Notes under the pieces: generated by a model
What the model saw: only the letters and a program-made list of their open reading frames with translations
Database searches by the model: none
What the model was told of the DNA's origin: nothing
Position numbers and translations under genes: made by a program
Assembly: GCF_032118995.1 (NCBI RefSeq)
Contig: NC_092660.1
Span: 19,020,501-19,084,500, forward strand
From: Asterias amurensis
Lineage: Eukaryota; Echinodermata; Asteroidea; Forcipulatida; Asteriidae
Reading direction: 5' to 3'
DNA length: 64,000 nt
In this document: piece after piece, positions 31,304 to 40,630 of the stretch
Layout: each line of letters opens with the position of its first letter
How positions within the stretch are numbered: position 1 is the stretch's first letter

Positions 31304-32617
31304 ATGGATGGAAGGATGTCGATGTATGTTTTGCTGGTGTGTGTTTGGTGTTCACTTGATGCAGGCGGATTCCTGATGGTTGTCACTGCTCAACCAACAG
31401 TGTCTGCGGAGATCTTAACACCAGAGGCTGATCGTAAGGAGGGCGGGCAGGTTGATATGAGGTGTACCGCTACAAACCTCGAGTCGCATCATATCGTGGA
31501 GTGGCTGACTGAGGACCCTATAAAGACCCTGAGATGGGGTGGAGCCACTGTTTTTAACAACAATGGACGGTTCATCTTCGATACATCGGTAGATAAAGCT
31601 ACTCAAACAGTTGTTCAAGACTTTACCATCACCAATGTGCAGAGGTCCGATACTAATCAATATGTGTGTATTGTCAATGACCCATTACCTACCGGAGGCT
31701 ACGACATCGTAGCCAGATCTAGTGTAACACTTTCAGTGTTATACGTCCCCAGCATTACGCCACAAAACAATGACATTACAAGCACCATGACAGCCCCATC
31801 TTCAACTCAATGGACTGTAGCTTTCATAGTCCTTGCTGTTGCATTGTTCGTCGTCGTCATCATCATTCTCATCCTTCGTGATGTCAGACAAAAACGTCTG
31901 ATAAAAAGACTCAGATCTAAGAAAGAATCCCAAGTCACCCAACCTCCCTACACGGAGCTGCAGCCAACGGAGGACAGGAATCGCGTCTACATGGAACCAG
32001 TTGAAGTAGATGAAAGCCCAGAGGATTACTACGCTCAGCTTGATGATCCTAGGCATAGTGAGCAAAGAATAAATCACCAAGTCAGTGTGCATGTTGACCC
32101 AACTCCAAGTTCATCAGGAGCAACTGACACTCAACATACCTACTTCCAACCAGACAAAGTAGATAATGGAAGCCCAGAGGATGACTACGCCCAGCCTGAT
32201 GATCCCAAAGAGCAAAAAATTAATCACCAAGTCACTTTGCATGTTGACCCAACACCAAGTTCATCAGGAGCAACTGACACTCAACATACCTACTTCCAAC
32301 CAGACAAAGTAGATAATGGAAGCCAAGAGGATGACTACGCCCAGCCTGATGATCCCAAAGAGCAAAAAATTAATCACCAAGTCACTTTGCATGTTGACCC
32401 AACCCCAAGTTCATCAGGAGCAACTGACACTCAACATACCTACTTCCAATCAGACAAAGTAGATAATGGAAGTCAAGAGGATGACTACCTTCAACCACGG
32501 CCACATGATCTCAAGGAGCAAAAAATAAATCACCAAGTCAGTGTGCATGTTGACCCAACCCCAAGTTCATCAGGAGCAACTGACACTCAACATACATACT
32601 TCCAACAATTGAAGTGA
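31304..32617 (+). CDS. R8: single-Ig receptor with repeat tail, type C
   Basis: 437 residues from the family start ACGATGG (MDGRMSMYVLL). The frame is open upstream to an ATG at 31,103, but those 67 residues match the 5' leader of siblings and would bury the signal peptide, so the inner start is chosen. One V-type Ig domain (C54, W67, DTNQYVC), no second Ig domain, short stalk, transmembrane helix (TVAFIVLAVALF onward) and RDVRQKRLIKRL. The tail starts as type A (PYTEL, YMEP), then runs into 50-residue repeats (150 bp, starts of the TCAACATAC motif at 32,131, 32,281, 32,431 and 32,587). These carry TYFQP and DDYAQP or DDYLQP sites: six YxxP motifs in all, with YAQL, YFQS and YFQQ as variants. 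It ends FQQLK. YxxP is the known binding consensus of Crk-family SH2 domains. Role as a Crk or Nck scaffold receptor is inferred. Confidence 0.9.
   Translation: MDGRMSMYVLLVCVWCSLDAGGFLMVVTAQPTVSAEILTPEADRKEGGQVDMRCTATNLESHHIVEWLTEDPIKTLRWGGATVFNNNGRFIFDTSVDKATQTVVQDFTITNVQRSDTNQYVCIVNDPLPTGGYDIVARSSVTLSVLYVPSITPQNNDITSTMTAPSSTQWTVAFIVLAVALFVVVIIILILRDVRQKRLIKRLRSKKESQVTQPPYTELQPTEDRNRVYMEPVEVDESPEDYYAQLDDPRHSEQRINHQVSVHVDPTPSSSGATDTQHTYFQPDKVDNGSPEDDYAQPDDPKEQKINHQVTLHVDPTPSSSGATDTQHTYFQPDKVDNGSQEDDYAQPDDPKEQKINHQVTLHVDPTPSSSGATDTQHTYFQSDKVDNGSQEDDYLQPRPHDLKEQKINHQVSVHVDPTPSSSGATDTQHTYFQQLK
32041..32617 (+). repeat. In-gene 150-bp tandem repeat (R8 tail)
   Basis: About four units with only scattered base differences; the last unit is 6 bp longer (LQPRPHDL in place of AQPDDP). 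Near-identity of units suggests recent expansion or conversion. Confidence 0.85.
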
Positions 32618-33813
32618 GAATTATTTAAAGCTACTGGATTTGAATAAATTAATGACTACTGATTGATCATCAACACGTATTGTCTTTCCCCATCCGTTTC
32701 AATCAGGAAAGTTGGACCTCATTTCCTCAACATGTATATTAGAAATCCCTCCAACAAAATGATTTCATCTTTTCGTTTTGTTTAATTAAAAAAAAATCGA
32801 AGACTTGTATGAGCTCAGAACAATATTATTCTGCTCAAATACTGAATAATTTTTATGTAATTGAATTAATGGATTTTTACATTTTTGTGTAGGCCAAATG
32901 CATGGCTTTTCTTTCTGTATTTAAAAAGGGACAACAGATTAATAACGGTTTAGGTCCCTGTTGGCACCGTTGGTGGCGTGTTTGTGATGTATTGACAGGG
33001 TACATCCATAGAGCTATACCGCATCAGACATGGGTTCTTTATGTCAGTGGTCTATACTCTGAATTGAACTACCAGACGTTTTTCAAATCAGTTTTGTGCT
33101 ACACCCTGGGCCCAATTTCATAGAGCTGCTGAGCACAAAAATTTGCTTAGCATAAAATTTTCTTCCTTGATAAAAACAGGATTACCAACCAAATTTCCAC
33201 GTGATTTAAAGGATAAGCAAACAGCAGCCGAATACAAGTAATCCTGTTTTTATCAGGGAGGAAATTTCATGCTGAGCAAATTTGGGCCCTGGACAATCTA
33301 TGACGTCACAATCCTTGTCCAAACATATGGAACACACTCTTTGTGAGCGCCCAGTGAGAATTTAAGTGAATTGTTTCACAAACACTATCTCACCTAAACT
33401 TTAATTCTCCAAGCGACTACAGGACCGTAAAAAGGGAAACATTTTGTAAACTATTATTTGATTTGAATCTTTCGACCAATCCTTGTAGTTAGTGTGATGA
33501 TAAATGAAAATGATGTTCAAAAATACATCATTTATTTTGGTGTTTTGGGGGCATGTTATAGAATCAGTTAACCAGCGACATTGCGACCATTTTTGTAAAA
33601 TCTATAGTTGTGTTATTTTTTAAGTTCATTGGCGTTTGGTGTTCAGTATAAGGAAGTACAGCAAAATTAACTTCATAGATACATGGATATTGGTAAATCG
33701 CTGTTACATTGAGCTGTGTGTGAACGTACGTGGCATCATTCGTAAAGGCTGTTACAGAATGGAAGTACGCATTTCCTATCATTGCTTATACAAACTGAAC
33801 TTGATCTTTTATG
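32618..33813 (+). promoter_or_regulatory. R8-R9 spacer with distal R9 promoter block
   Basis: After R8 a minisatellite end (GGATTTGAATAAATTAATGA) leads into the common block: GGCACCGTTGGTGGCG near 32,960, a CRE TGACGTCA near 33,301, GAGCGCCCAGTGAGAAT near 33,347, and AGTATAAGGAAGTAC near 33,647. A GGGCCCAATTTCATAG foldback (33,107-33,291) sits inside it, just upstream of the CRE. Confidence 0.5.
33107..33291. repeat. Foldback element, GGGCCCAATTTCATAG family, copy in the R9 promoter
   Basis: Inserted between GCTACACCCTGG and CCCTGGACAATCTATGACG. The R8 flank reads GCTACCCTGGACAATCTATG without it near 29,760, an empty site that shows a CCCTGG duplication. It is therefore younger than the R8/R9 split. 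Confidence 0.72.
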
Positions 33814-34162
33814 TTTAAAGGCACCAACACATTCGGTAATTGTCAAGACAAGTACTCTCACTAGCTGTATCCAAACATATGCATAAAATAACAAATCTGT
33901 GAAAATGTTGACTCAATTGATCATCGAAGTTGCAAGAGAATAATGAAAGAAAACACAACCTTGCATAAGAAAAGGCTTTAGACGTGTGAAGTATTTTAAA
34001 TTTTGATTGAGAAATTACTTCTTTCTCAAAAACTAGTTACTACAGAGGGAGCCGTTTCTCACAATGTTGTATAATCAACAGCTATCCATGGCTCGTTACC
34101 TAGTAACTGTTTACGCTAACAACTATTTTGAGTAATTACCATGTGTCCATCGTGCCTTTAAG
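33814..34162. repeat. Foldback element, TTTAAAGGCAC family, copy in the R9 5' flank
   Basis: Begins TTTAAAGGCACCAACACATT, ends CCATCGTGCCTTTAAG. Corresponds in place to the 30,656-31,047 copy upstream of R8. Confidence 0.7.
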
Positions 34163-34431
34163 AAATTATCCTGTTAAAAACTGGTGTCGTGTTGCAGTAC
34201 CACCAAATCCCTCCTCAATATGAACTGTGAAAGGTTGTTGGTACATTTTCCCATGGCAGAATGTTTGATGAAAAACATCCATTGTTCAATACGTGTACAT
34301 TTAATTTTAGTTTAATCACTTTTACGTTGAGCTGTGCGTGAAGAACGCAGGATCATTCCACGTCAAGCAAGTTTTTTTTTTTCTTCAAAGGAATGATTTA
34401 ATAGCAACATAATAAACTCATGTTCAATACG

Positions 34432-35871
34432 ATGGATGGAAGGATCTCGATGTATGTTTTGCTAGTGTGTGTTTGGTGTTCACTTGATGCAGGCGGATTC
34501 CTGATGGTTGTCACTGCTCAACCTACAGTGTATGCAGAGATCTTAACACCAGAGGCTGATCGTAAGGAGGGCGGGCAGGTTGATATGAGGTGTACCGCTA
34601 CAAACCTCGAGTCGGATCATATCGTGGAGTGGAGGACTGGGAACCCAGACAGGACCCTGAGATGGGGTGAATCCAATGTTGATAATAACAATGGACGATT
34701 CATCTTCGATACATCAGTAGGTGTGAATACTCGAACAGTTGTTCAAGACTTTGTCATCACCAATGTGCAGAGGGCCGATACTGGTCAATATGTGTGTTCT
34801 GTTAAAAACCCTATACCGACCGGAGGCGGCTACAACACCATAGCCAGATCCAGTGTAACACTTTCAGTGTTATACCTCGCCAGCATGACGCCAAAAAACA
34901 TCGAAGTATCTACCACCATGACAGCCCCATTTTCAACTCCATTGGTTGTAGCTTTCATAGTCCTCGCTGTTACAATTTTCGTCGTCGTCATCATCCATGT
35001 CGTCATCCTCATCTTTCGTGTAAGACAAAAACGTCTCATAAAAAGACTTAGATCTGAGAAAGAAAACCAAGTCACCCAAGCTGATCCCTACATGGAGCTG
35101 CAGCTAACGGAGGACGAGAATCGCATCTACATGGAACCAACTACGACTGTGGGAAATATTCCCACACAAGACACCTACTGCCAAGTACCAGTTGAAGTAG
35201 AGAATGAAAGCCCAGAGTATGACTACGCTCGGCCAGATTATCTCAAAGAGCAAAGTTCATCAGGAGCAACTGACACTCAAGTAGATAATGAAAGCCAAAA
35301 GGATGACTACCTTCAACCACGGCCACATTATCTCAAGGAGCAAAGAATAAATCACAAAGTCAGAGTGCACGTTGACGCAACCCTAAGTTCATCAGGAGTA
35401 ACTGACACTCAAGTAGATAATGGAAGTCAAGAGGATGACTACCTTCAACCACGGCCACATGATCTCAAGGAGCAAAGAATAAATCACCAAGCCAGTGTGC
35501 ATGTTGACCCAACTTCAAGTTCACCAGGAGTAACTGACACTCAACATACCTACTTCCAACCAGATAAAGTAGATAATGGAAGCCAAGAGGATGACTACGC
35601 CCAGCCTGATGATCCCAAGGAGCACAAAATAAATCACCAAGTCAGTGTGCATGTTAACCCCACCCCAAGTTCATCAGGAGCAACTGGCACTCAACATACA
35701 TACTTCCAACCAGATAAAGTAGATAATGGAAGCCAAGAGGATGACTACGCCCAGCCTGATGATCCCAAGGAGCAAAAAATAAATCACCAAGTCAGTGTGC
35801 ATGTTGACCCAACCCCAAGTTCATCAGGAGCAACTGACACTCAACATACATACTTCCAACAATTGAAGTGA
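34432..35871 (+). CDS. R9: single-Ig receptor with long repeat tail, type C
   Basis: 479 residues from the family ATG in ACGATGG; a second in-frame ATG 12 bp upstream (MFNT) is specific to this copy. Signal peptide, one V-type Ig domain (DTGQYVC), short stalk, transmembrane helix interrupted by a His (VVVIIHVVILIF), basic RQKRLIKRL. The tail keeps more of the type A start than R8 (PYMEL, YMEP, YDYARP), then has two 44-residue and two 50-residue repeats (motif starts at 35,269, 35,401, 35,533, 35,683 and 35,833). YxxP sites: YMEP, YARP, YLQP twice, YFQP twice, YAQP twice. It ends FQQLK through the same frame change as R8. A fossil type A tail follows the stop. Last receptor of the cluster. Confidence 0.9.
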   Translation: MDGRISMYVLLVCVWCSLDAGGFLMVVTAQPTVYAEILTPEADRKEGGQVDMRCTATNLESDHIVEWRTGNPDRTLRWGESNVDNNNGRFIFDTSVGVNTRTVVQDFVITNVQRADTGQYVCSVKNPIPTGGGYNTIARSSVTLSVLYLASMTPKNIEVSTTMTAPFSTPLVVAFIVLAVTIFVVVIIHVVILIFRVRQKRLIKRLRSEKENQVTQADPYMELQLTEDENRIYMEPTTTVGNIPTQDTYCQVPVEVENESPEYDYARPDYLKEQSSSGATDTQVDNESQKDDYLQPRPHYLKEQRINHKVRVHVDATLSSSGVTDTQVDNGSQEDDYLQPRPHDLKEQRINHQASVHVDPTSSSPGVTDTQHTYFQPDKVDNGSQEDDYAQPDDPKEHKINHQVSVHVNPTPSSSGATGTQHTYFQPDKVDNGSQEDDYAQPDDPKEQKINHQVSVHVDPTPSSSGATDTQHTYFQQLK

Positions 35872-35996
35872 GAATGGCAGCCCAGAGTATGAGTATAATG
35901 CTCGTCCAGAAGGCAGCACCAACACCAGCTATAATTATAAAGCGGTCATAGTGCCACAGAGTTCAGCTGAGAAGCAGTATCACAACATTATTAGAC
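35872..35996 (+). pseudogene. Fossil type A tail in the R9 3' UTR
   Basis: Directly after the R9 stop the DNA still matches the end of the type A tail (AATGGCAGCCCAGAGTATGA, GGCAGCACCAACACCAGCTA, AGTTCAGCTGAGAAGCAGTA). The R9 stop arose where CAACCAGTTGAAGTAGAG of R5 became CAACAATTGAAGTGAG, a small loss that shifts the frame. The TSYEAV and YQNI motifs are thus no longer translated. Confidence 0.75.
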
Positions 35997-36685
35997 ATTC
36001 ACGAGTCCTTTTTAATACAATCACAGCGGTAAAGTAGATGCAACATTCTAGACGGCAATCATTCAATATCAATGGAGTGCGGATAAAACACCCAGTGAAC
36101 ACCCTCTGAACAAACATCTCACCCTTGTACGCTTCGAAATGTAAAACATCATCCACAATTTGGAGAGAGGTCATTTCCATTGCTCTCAATAGATTTCAAG
36201 AGACATACAAAGTCAACCAATTGAGAAAACTTCTATAAATAACTGTGAACGAGTGACGGTGTAAGGCAAGAACGCCGCGGGCCAAGCAATGACAGTTTCT
36301 AGCTTTGGTTGGATCTGCAACTGATAGCAATCTTTCATACAAATACATTTTAAAATTAATACGATATTCCTACCGGAGCATTTAAATCTCGCACTGTCCA
36401 AGTGTTGGAGGACTCAAAGTGAACCTAAGTAACGAAATTGTATATTATTATTGTAAACATTTCAAACAAAAACTTTTAAGTGTAAAAGTATAGGCGGTGG
36501 TTTATTACGAACATGTGATGATGAGAATAATTATGTGACGTAACGTTCTCAAATCAATTGCAAATATTTCTGTTTAGACTTTAGGCAAAAAGAAGCTCGT
36601 GTCATTCCATGCGAATTCAATTAACACTTTCAAGTGACACAACAATGACATCTCAAAAAATAATATTTTTGTTCATAACTTCTTC
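35997..36685. other. 3' flank of R9, edge of the receptor cluster
   Basis: Reverse complement of the unit duplicated at 8338-9623 (for example GGACTCAAAGTGAACC, AGACATACAAAGTCAACCAA and TGACATCTCAAAA). Homology to the cluster fades after about 36,660. No gene seen. Confidence 0.5.
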
Positions 36686-36790
36686 TGATGTTGTACGCCA
36701 TTTCCGAGACTCTCTGGGTTTTCCACAACTAACCAGTCTTGAGCTTGGTCATTGTGGGATTACTGAATCACAAATTCTTGATTTGTGTAT
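36686..36790 (+). pseudogene. Possible leucine-rich-repeat gene remnant
   Basis: A short open stretch translates to DVVRHFRDSLGFPQLTSLEL followed by GHCGITESQILDLC. This fits an LxxLxLxxCxI leucine-rich repeat of the kind found in NLR proteins, which are numerous in echinoderms. The frame ends at a TAA at 36,807 and no flanking repeats or NACHT sequence are visible. It may be a lone exon or decayed fragment. Weak call based on one repeat only. Confidence 0.3.
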
Positions 36791-36809
36791 TCATAATCAT
36801 AGACGTTAA

Positions 36810-37383
36810 ACCAATGTTGATATGAGAGAGATTGGCTGTTGCCAGCTTAGTGTTTATATCCCTTTGTGGTAGTTTGCCGAGTTCAATGATGGGAAGATTA
36901 TTTAAAAAAAAAACTGCTACAGTGACGTCACTTCATTAGACCTTTTAAAACGTTACTATTTTGTAATTATTAAAAGCAGCTTTTAACTCTGTTTGTGACG
37001 CTCAAACTTTCGACTGGCTACTGTTGCCACTTTATCCGATAGGTGTTATAAGTTTAGTTGTCATTGAAAACGAACACCATACCAGACTAAGCCAATGTTT
37101 GGAGGTGCACCGCACCCACAGTGCTAGGAAATTTTTGGGTAGGCATTTTAAATCAGAAGCAAACCACGATAATTCCGTAATGTCATGTTTCAGTCGAATT
37201 GAATCGAGACTCTTAATTAATGATCAAAATAAAATGTTTAACTATTGGTGTGTCACTCAAATGTTCACAAGTGTCGTTAGAAACATTAATGATGCATTGT
37301 CAATCTTTTAGCTCTGTGTGTTGCAAACACCTCATCGTAGGCAATGAATGAAAGGGAAGGGTGATGGACGGTTTTTCGTTCTT
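36810..37383. other. Intergenic, no gene seen
   Basis: Contains a block (about 37,060-37,210, GAACACCATACCAGAC and AATTGAATCGAGACTC) diverged from 24,300-24,470 upstream of R7. No supported gene. Confidence 0.4.
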
Positions 37384-37764
37384 GTGGCCATTGGACACTT
37401 TCGGTACAGAAAAAAAAATAAAAGTTCACAGATTTTACAAATAATTTACAGGGTTTACAGAAGTAATGGTGAAAGACTTCTCTTGAAATATTATTCCATG
37501 AAATGCTTTACTTTTTGAGAAAACATTAAAACAATATAAATTCTCGATATCGAGAATCATTTTGCGGATTTATTTTAGACACATGTCATGACACGGCGAA
37601 ACGTGCAGAAACAATTAGGGTGGGTTTTCCCGTTATTTTTTTCCGACTCTGATGACCAATTGAGCCTAAATTTTCACAGGTTTGTTATTTTATATATAAG
37701 TTGTGATACACGAAGTGTGGGCCTTGGACAATACTGTCTACCGAAAGTGTTGAATGGCTTTAAG
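37384..37764. repeat. Foldback element, GCCATTGGACAC family, copy 2
   Basis: Inverted relative to the copy at 30,284: starts GGCCATTGGACACTTTCGGT and ends CCGAAAGTGTTGAATGGCTT. The centre has ATTCTCGATATCGAGAAT. Accounts for the first half of a spurious long reading frame here. Confidence 0.7.
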
Positions 37765-39395
37765 CAGCCTTTGGGGTATCCCAACCTGCTGGCGTTTCCC
37801 GGTGGAGTGACCGGCGATATTAAAGCGACACCCAAAAATCTGATTATTATTGAGACGCAGGAATATCTAAAGGAAGACTCGGTACAAATTTCGTCTTTCT
37901 CGTATGCCTTTTCTGGAGTTATTTTCAAACTTAACGCAGAATTTATTACCAAGCATTTTTTTCAGCCGGACATTGTGCTATACTGCGTTGCCCTCAGTGG
38001 TGCATAGCTCTTCTCCCTGACCTCGCCTGGCCTTCAAAATCGTCATGAAAACTAAACAAAAACTGAGAGGAGATCGAGCCCTGGAAATGGACTTTCCAGC
38101 TGTAAAACTTGTGCAGTTCCAGCATTATTATTCTGAGACTGGATTTGTCGACCGTCCTGTTGTATTTCTCTCAGTAACAGCTCAGTGTACAATACTCCCA
38201 TTCTGCAATGCGGTAGTCTTTGGAGTATGCAGACCTTGCCGCGTCTGAAGACGGTTGGAAGTAGCCCCACAAGTGTAGATGAGCAACAAAGTGTGGGGGC
38301 AAAGAAAGCCAAAAGCAAGGCAGAAAAAAAACACCGGGAAAAACTGCCCTAACAATACAAAGTAATGAGGGAGAAAAGACAAATTAGGCAAACAGGTTGT
38401 TTTTCTGCACCCCCCCCCCCCCCCCATAGGTCATTTTGGTTTGTAACGGCTAACTATTTTTCCCCAAAGATGAAACACAGAATTCCAATACTAATCATTC
38501 TTACACAATCTATTAATTGCACGACCCCTCAAAATGCCACAATTCAAGAATATTGGGCCTATTAATTAATCAGCTTGGTGCATGATGAACGTATTGAACT
38601 AATAATGAGTGATAGCGCCCTCTTTTGATGACGCTGTCATCCCCAGATTGGGACCCAAAATTCCTCAATCTCGTGTTCATTTGACATGGGGGTAAGGTGG
38701 TGCACGAGGTTATTAAACCAAACGTGTACAAGTAGTGGGCCGACCCCCTCTCAGTGCTCGATGTTTGTGTGCTTTCGTACGATGTGGGGTAAGAAATAAG
38801 GCGACATTTTCTTAATAACAGGATCTTTCCATGCTCCCTTGAGTTGGAAATACACACTGTAGTAGCACACTCTTCACCCTGCAGGCGGTCACTGCCGGAG
38901 GTAGGCTAGTTCAGGGACCAAAACAGCACCTTCTCACTCATTCTTTACAGTAAAACAGAGACCTCACCCGTTTCCGTTCCTGATCCTGTTAACCAAAAAA
39001 GCAAAGTAAGTAACATTTGTTTTTATAATAAATACCGTACTAAGTAAGTAGGTAGCCAGGGTAGTATTAAGACAAATACTTAGGTCTAGCCCCGGCCACT
39101 AAACTAGTCATGTTTTAATTCAGTGCTAGTGACACACACACTGACACTGTGTCACTGTGTCACTGTGTCATGTGTCCAAAAAGCGAAAATTCAGAAAGAG
39201 CCCCAAGCCCAAGGCCAAACCAGAACAAAGTGTGTCTGACACTTTGACATGTGTAAACGTCCTTATTTTACTTGGCCTGGGCCATGCCGGAGGTATAGCT
39301 CCATGGTAGAACCAATTTCGAGTTAATGTGCTCTCCACAATTTAGTATGGTATTGCACTATTGGTAAGTTGTTAGTAATATACCTGGGGGAAATC
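37765..39395. other. Intergenic with dispersed repeat, possible upstream region of Dab
   Basis: 38,120-38,270 repeats 4262-4560 without the foldback insertion. A poly-C run lies at 38,411-38,427 and short 8-bp tandem repeats of ACTGTGTC at 39,140-39,170. A sequence near 38,930-39,006 ends in AAA|GTAAGTAAC, a good donor, and could be a non-coding first exon of Dab, but nothing links it. No open frame is convincing. Confidence 0.35.
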
Positions 39396-39530
39396 AGGGA
39401 AAAGTTTCCGTATGGCGCCACCACTTATTCATTCGATATAAAATAACATAGTATCTAATTTACCTCAATGAGATATCCCTTTTTGTAAAAATTAGTGAAA
39501 AAGTGGTGGCGCCATACGGAAAGTTATCCG
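39396..39530. repeat. Foldback element GTATGGCGCCACC
   Basis: AAGTTTCCGTATGGCGCCAC on the left, GTGGCGCCATACGGAAAGTT on the right, about 25-bp arms. A further diverged copy of one arm (GGTGGCGACGTGCGGAAAAT) lies just downstream. Confidence 0.65.
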
Positions 39531-40452
39531 AAATCAGCATTAAAAAAGTGGTTTTGGAGTTGATTTAAATTATTTGCGGATAAATTGGTGGCGACGTGCG
39601 GAAAATTATCCCAAATTTTGTATCAACTCCTACGAAACAATTGCTGTGAAAGCAGCAGTGTGACAGCAAAATTTGCTTCCCATGCATTCGTAGGAAGTAT
39701 GAATTTGGCTTTTGGTCGTACACAGTGCCTAGCCTACTCCTAGAACTTTGAGGTTCATTCTGCTAACGTCTCCGTACTGTGGAAGAATGTAGAAAGGGCA
39801 AAATGTTTGGGGTTCACCCTCTATGAGGTTCGTAGAGCAATAGCGGAATTCGGAACAAACTTCATAGTTCTAGGAGTAGTGCCTAGCCCAGGTACAGTGG
39901 ACTCCTCCGATCAAAGCATACAACAGTGCAGAGTCCAGGAGGGCCGTAGCCTTTAGAAAAAATGTCTACCAATGTTTTTGTCATATTTTTACCATAAGGG
40001 CCTACTGAGGGAGCTGAAGTTTTTACTCATACCTTGCTTGTGTCCTGAACTATTCAGCTTGATTGGTAAAGAAATGTTGATATTAATACCTGGATGACAT
40101 CGTTTTGTGAAATAAAAATGGAAATTGATGGCCCTGTTAGACCGTCCTGAACGTCTGCAACTGACTTGCTTTAGAGTGAAAACTTTATTGCATGTGCTCA
40201 TAATAATATTGTAATGTGTTGCATGCAATCTTCATTAAAGTTTGCACAAGCTGCAACTTTTTTACGGTGCAAACTTTGTAGGGGGTAATAGGTAGGCCTA
40301 CAGTATGTGTTTTTCGATTCAATAACAATGCCGCACTTTTTAATTTATCGTATAATGAAGACATTAATGAGATCAATCTTCTCTTACATGTCACCAAGCT
40401 TGTTCAATGCATGTTAAACTGTGTTGGGAGCTTTTTTTCTCATGTAGATTCT
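39531..40452. other. Intergenic, no gene seen
   Basis: An inverted pair of TGCCTAGCCTACTCCTAGAA (39,728) and TTCTAGGAGTAGTGCCTAGC (39,868) marks another small foldback element. Nothing else recognised. Confidence 0.4.
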
Positions 40453-40630
40453 GGGGTGGATTTCACAAAGGTAGTCCTAACTTAGGACTTGTCCTAGGCA
40501 ATGTTAAGAGATAGGACCAGTCCTAAGTTAGGATGAGTTACTGGTCCTACTGTAACTTAGGACCAGTCCTACCATTTAGTATTGCTTAGGACTAGTCCTA
40601 AGTTAGGACTACCTTTGTGAAATCCACCCC
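40453..40630. repeat. Foldback element, GATTTCACAAAG / TTAGGACTAGTCCTAA family, copy 1
   Basis: 178-bp near-palindrome with GGTGGATTTCACAAAGGTAG at the left and CTACCTTTGTGAAATCCACC at the right, filled with repeated GTCCTAA/TTAGGAC words. Relatives at 44,896-45,005 and 63,268-63,411. Confidence 0.75.

Noticed and set aside
37588-38007. 139-residue open frame
   Set aside because: The first part is a foldback element copy found elsewhere in non-coding DNA; the translation resembles no protein family.
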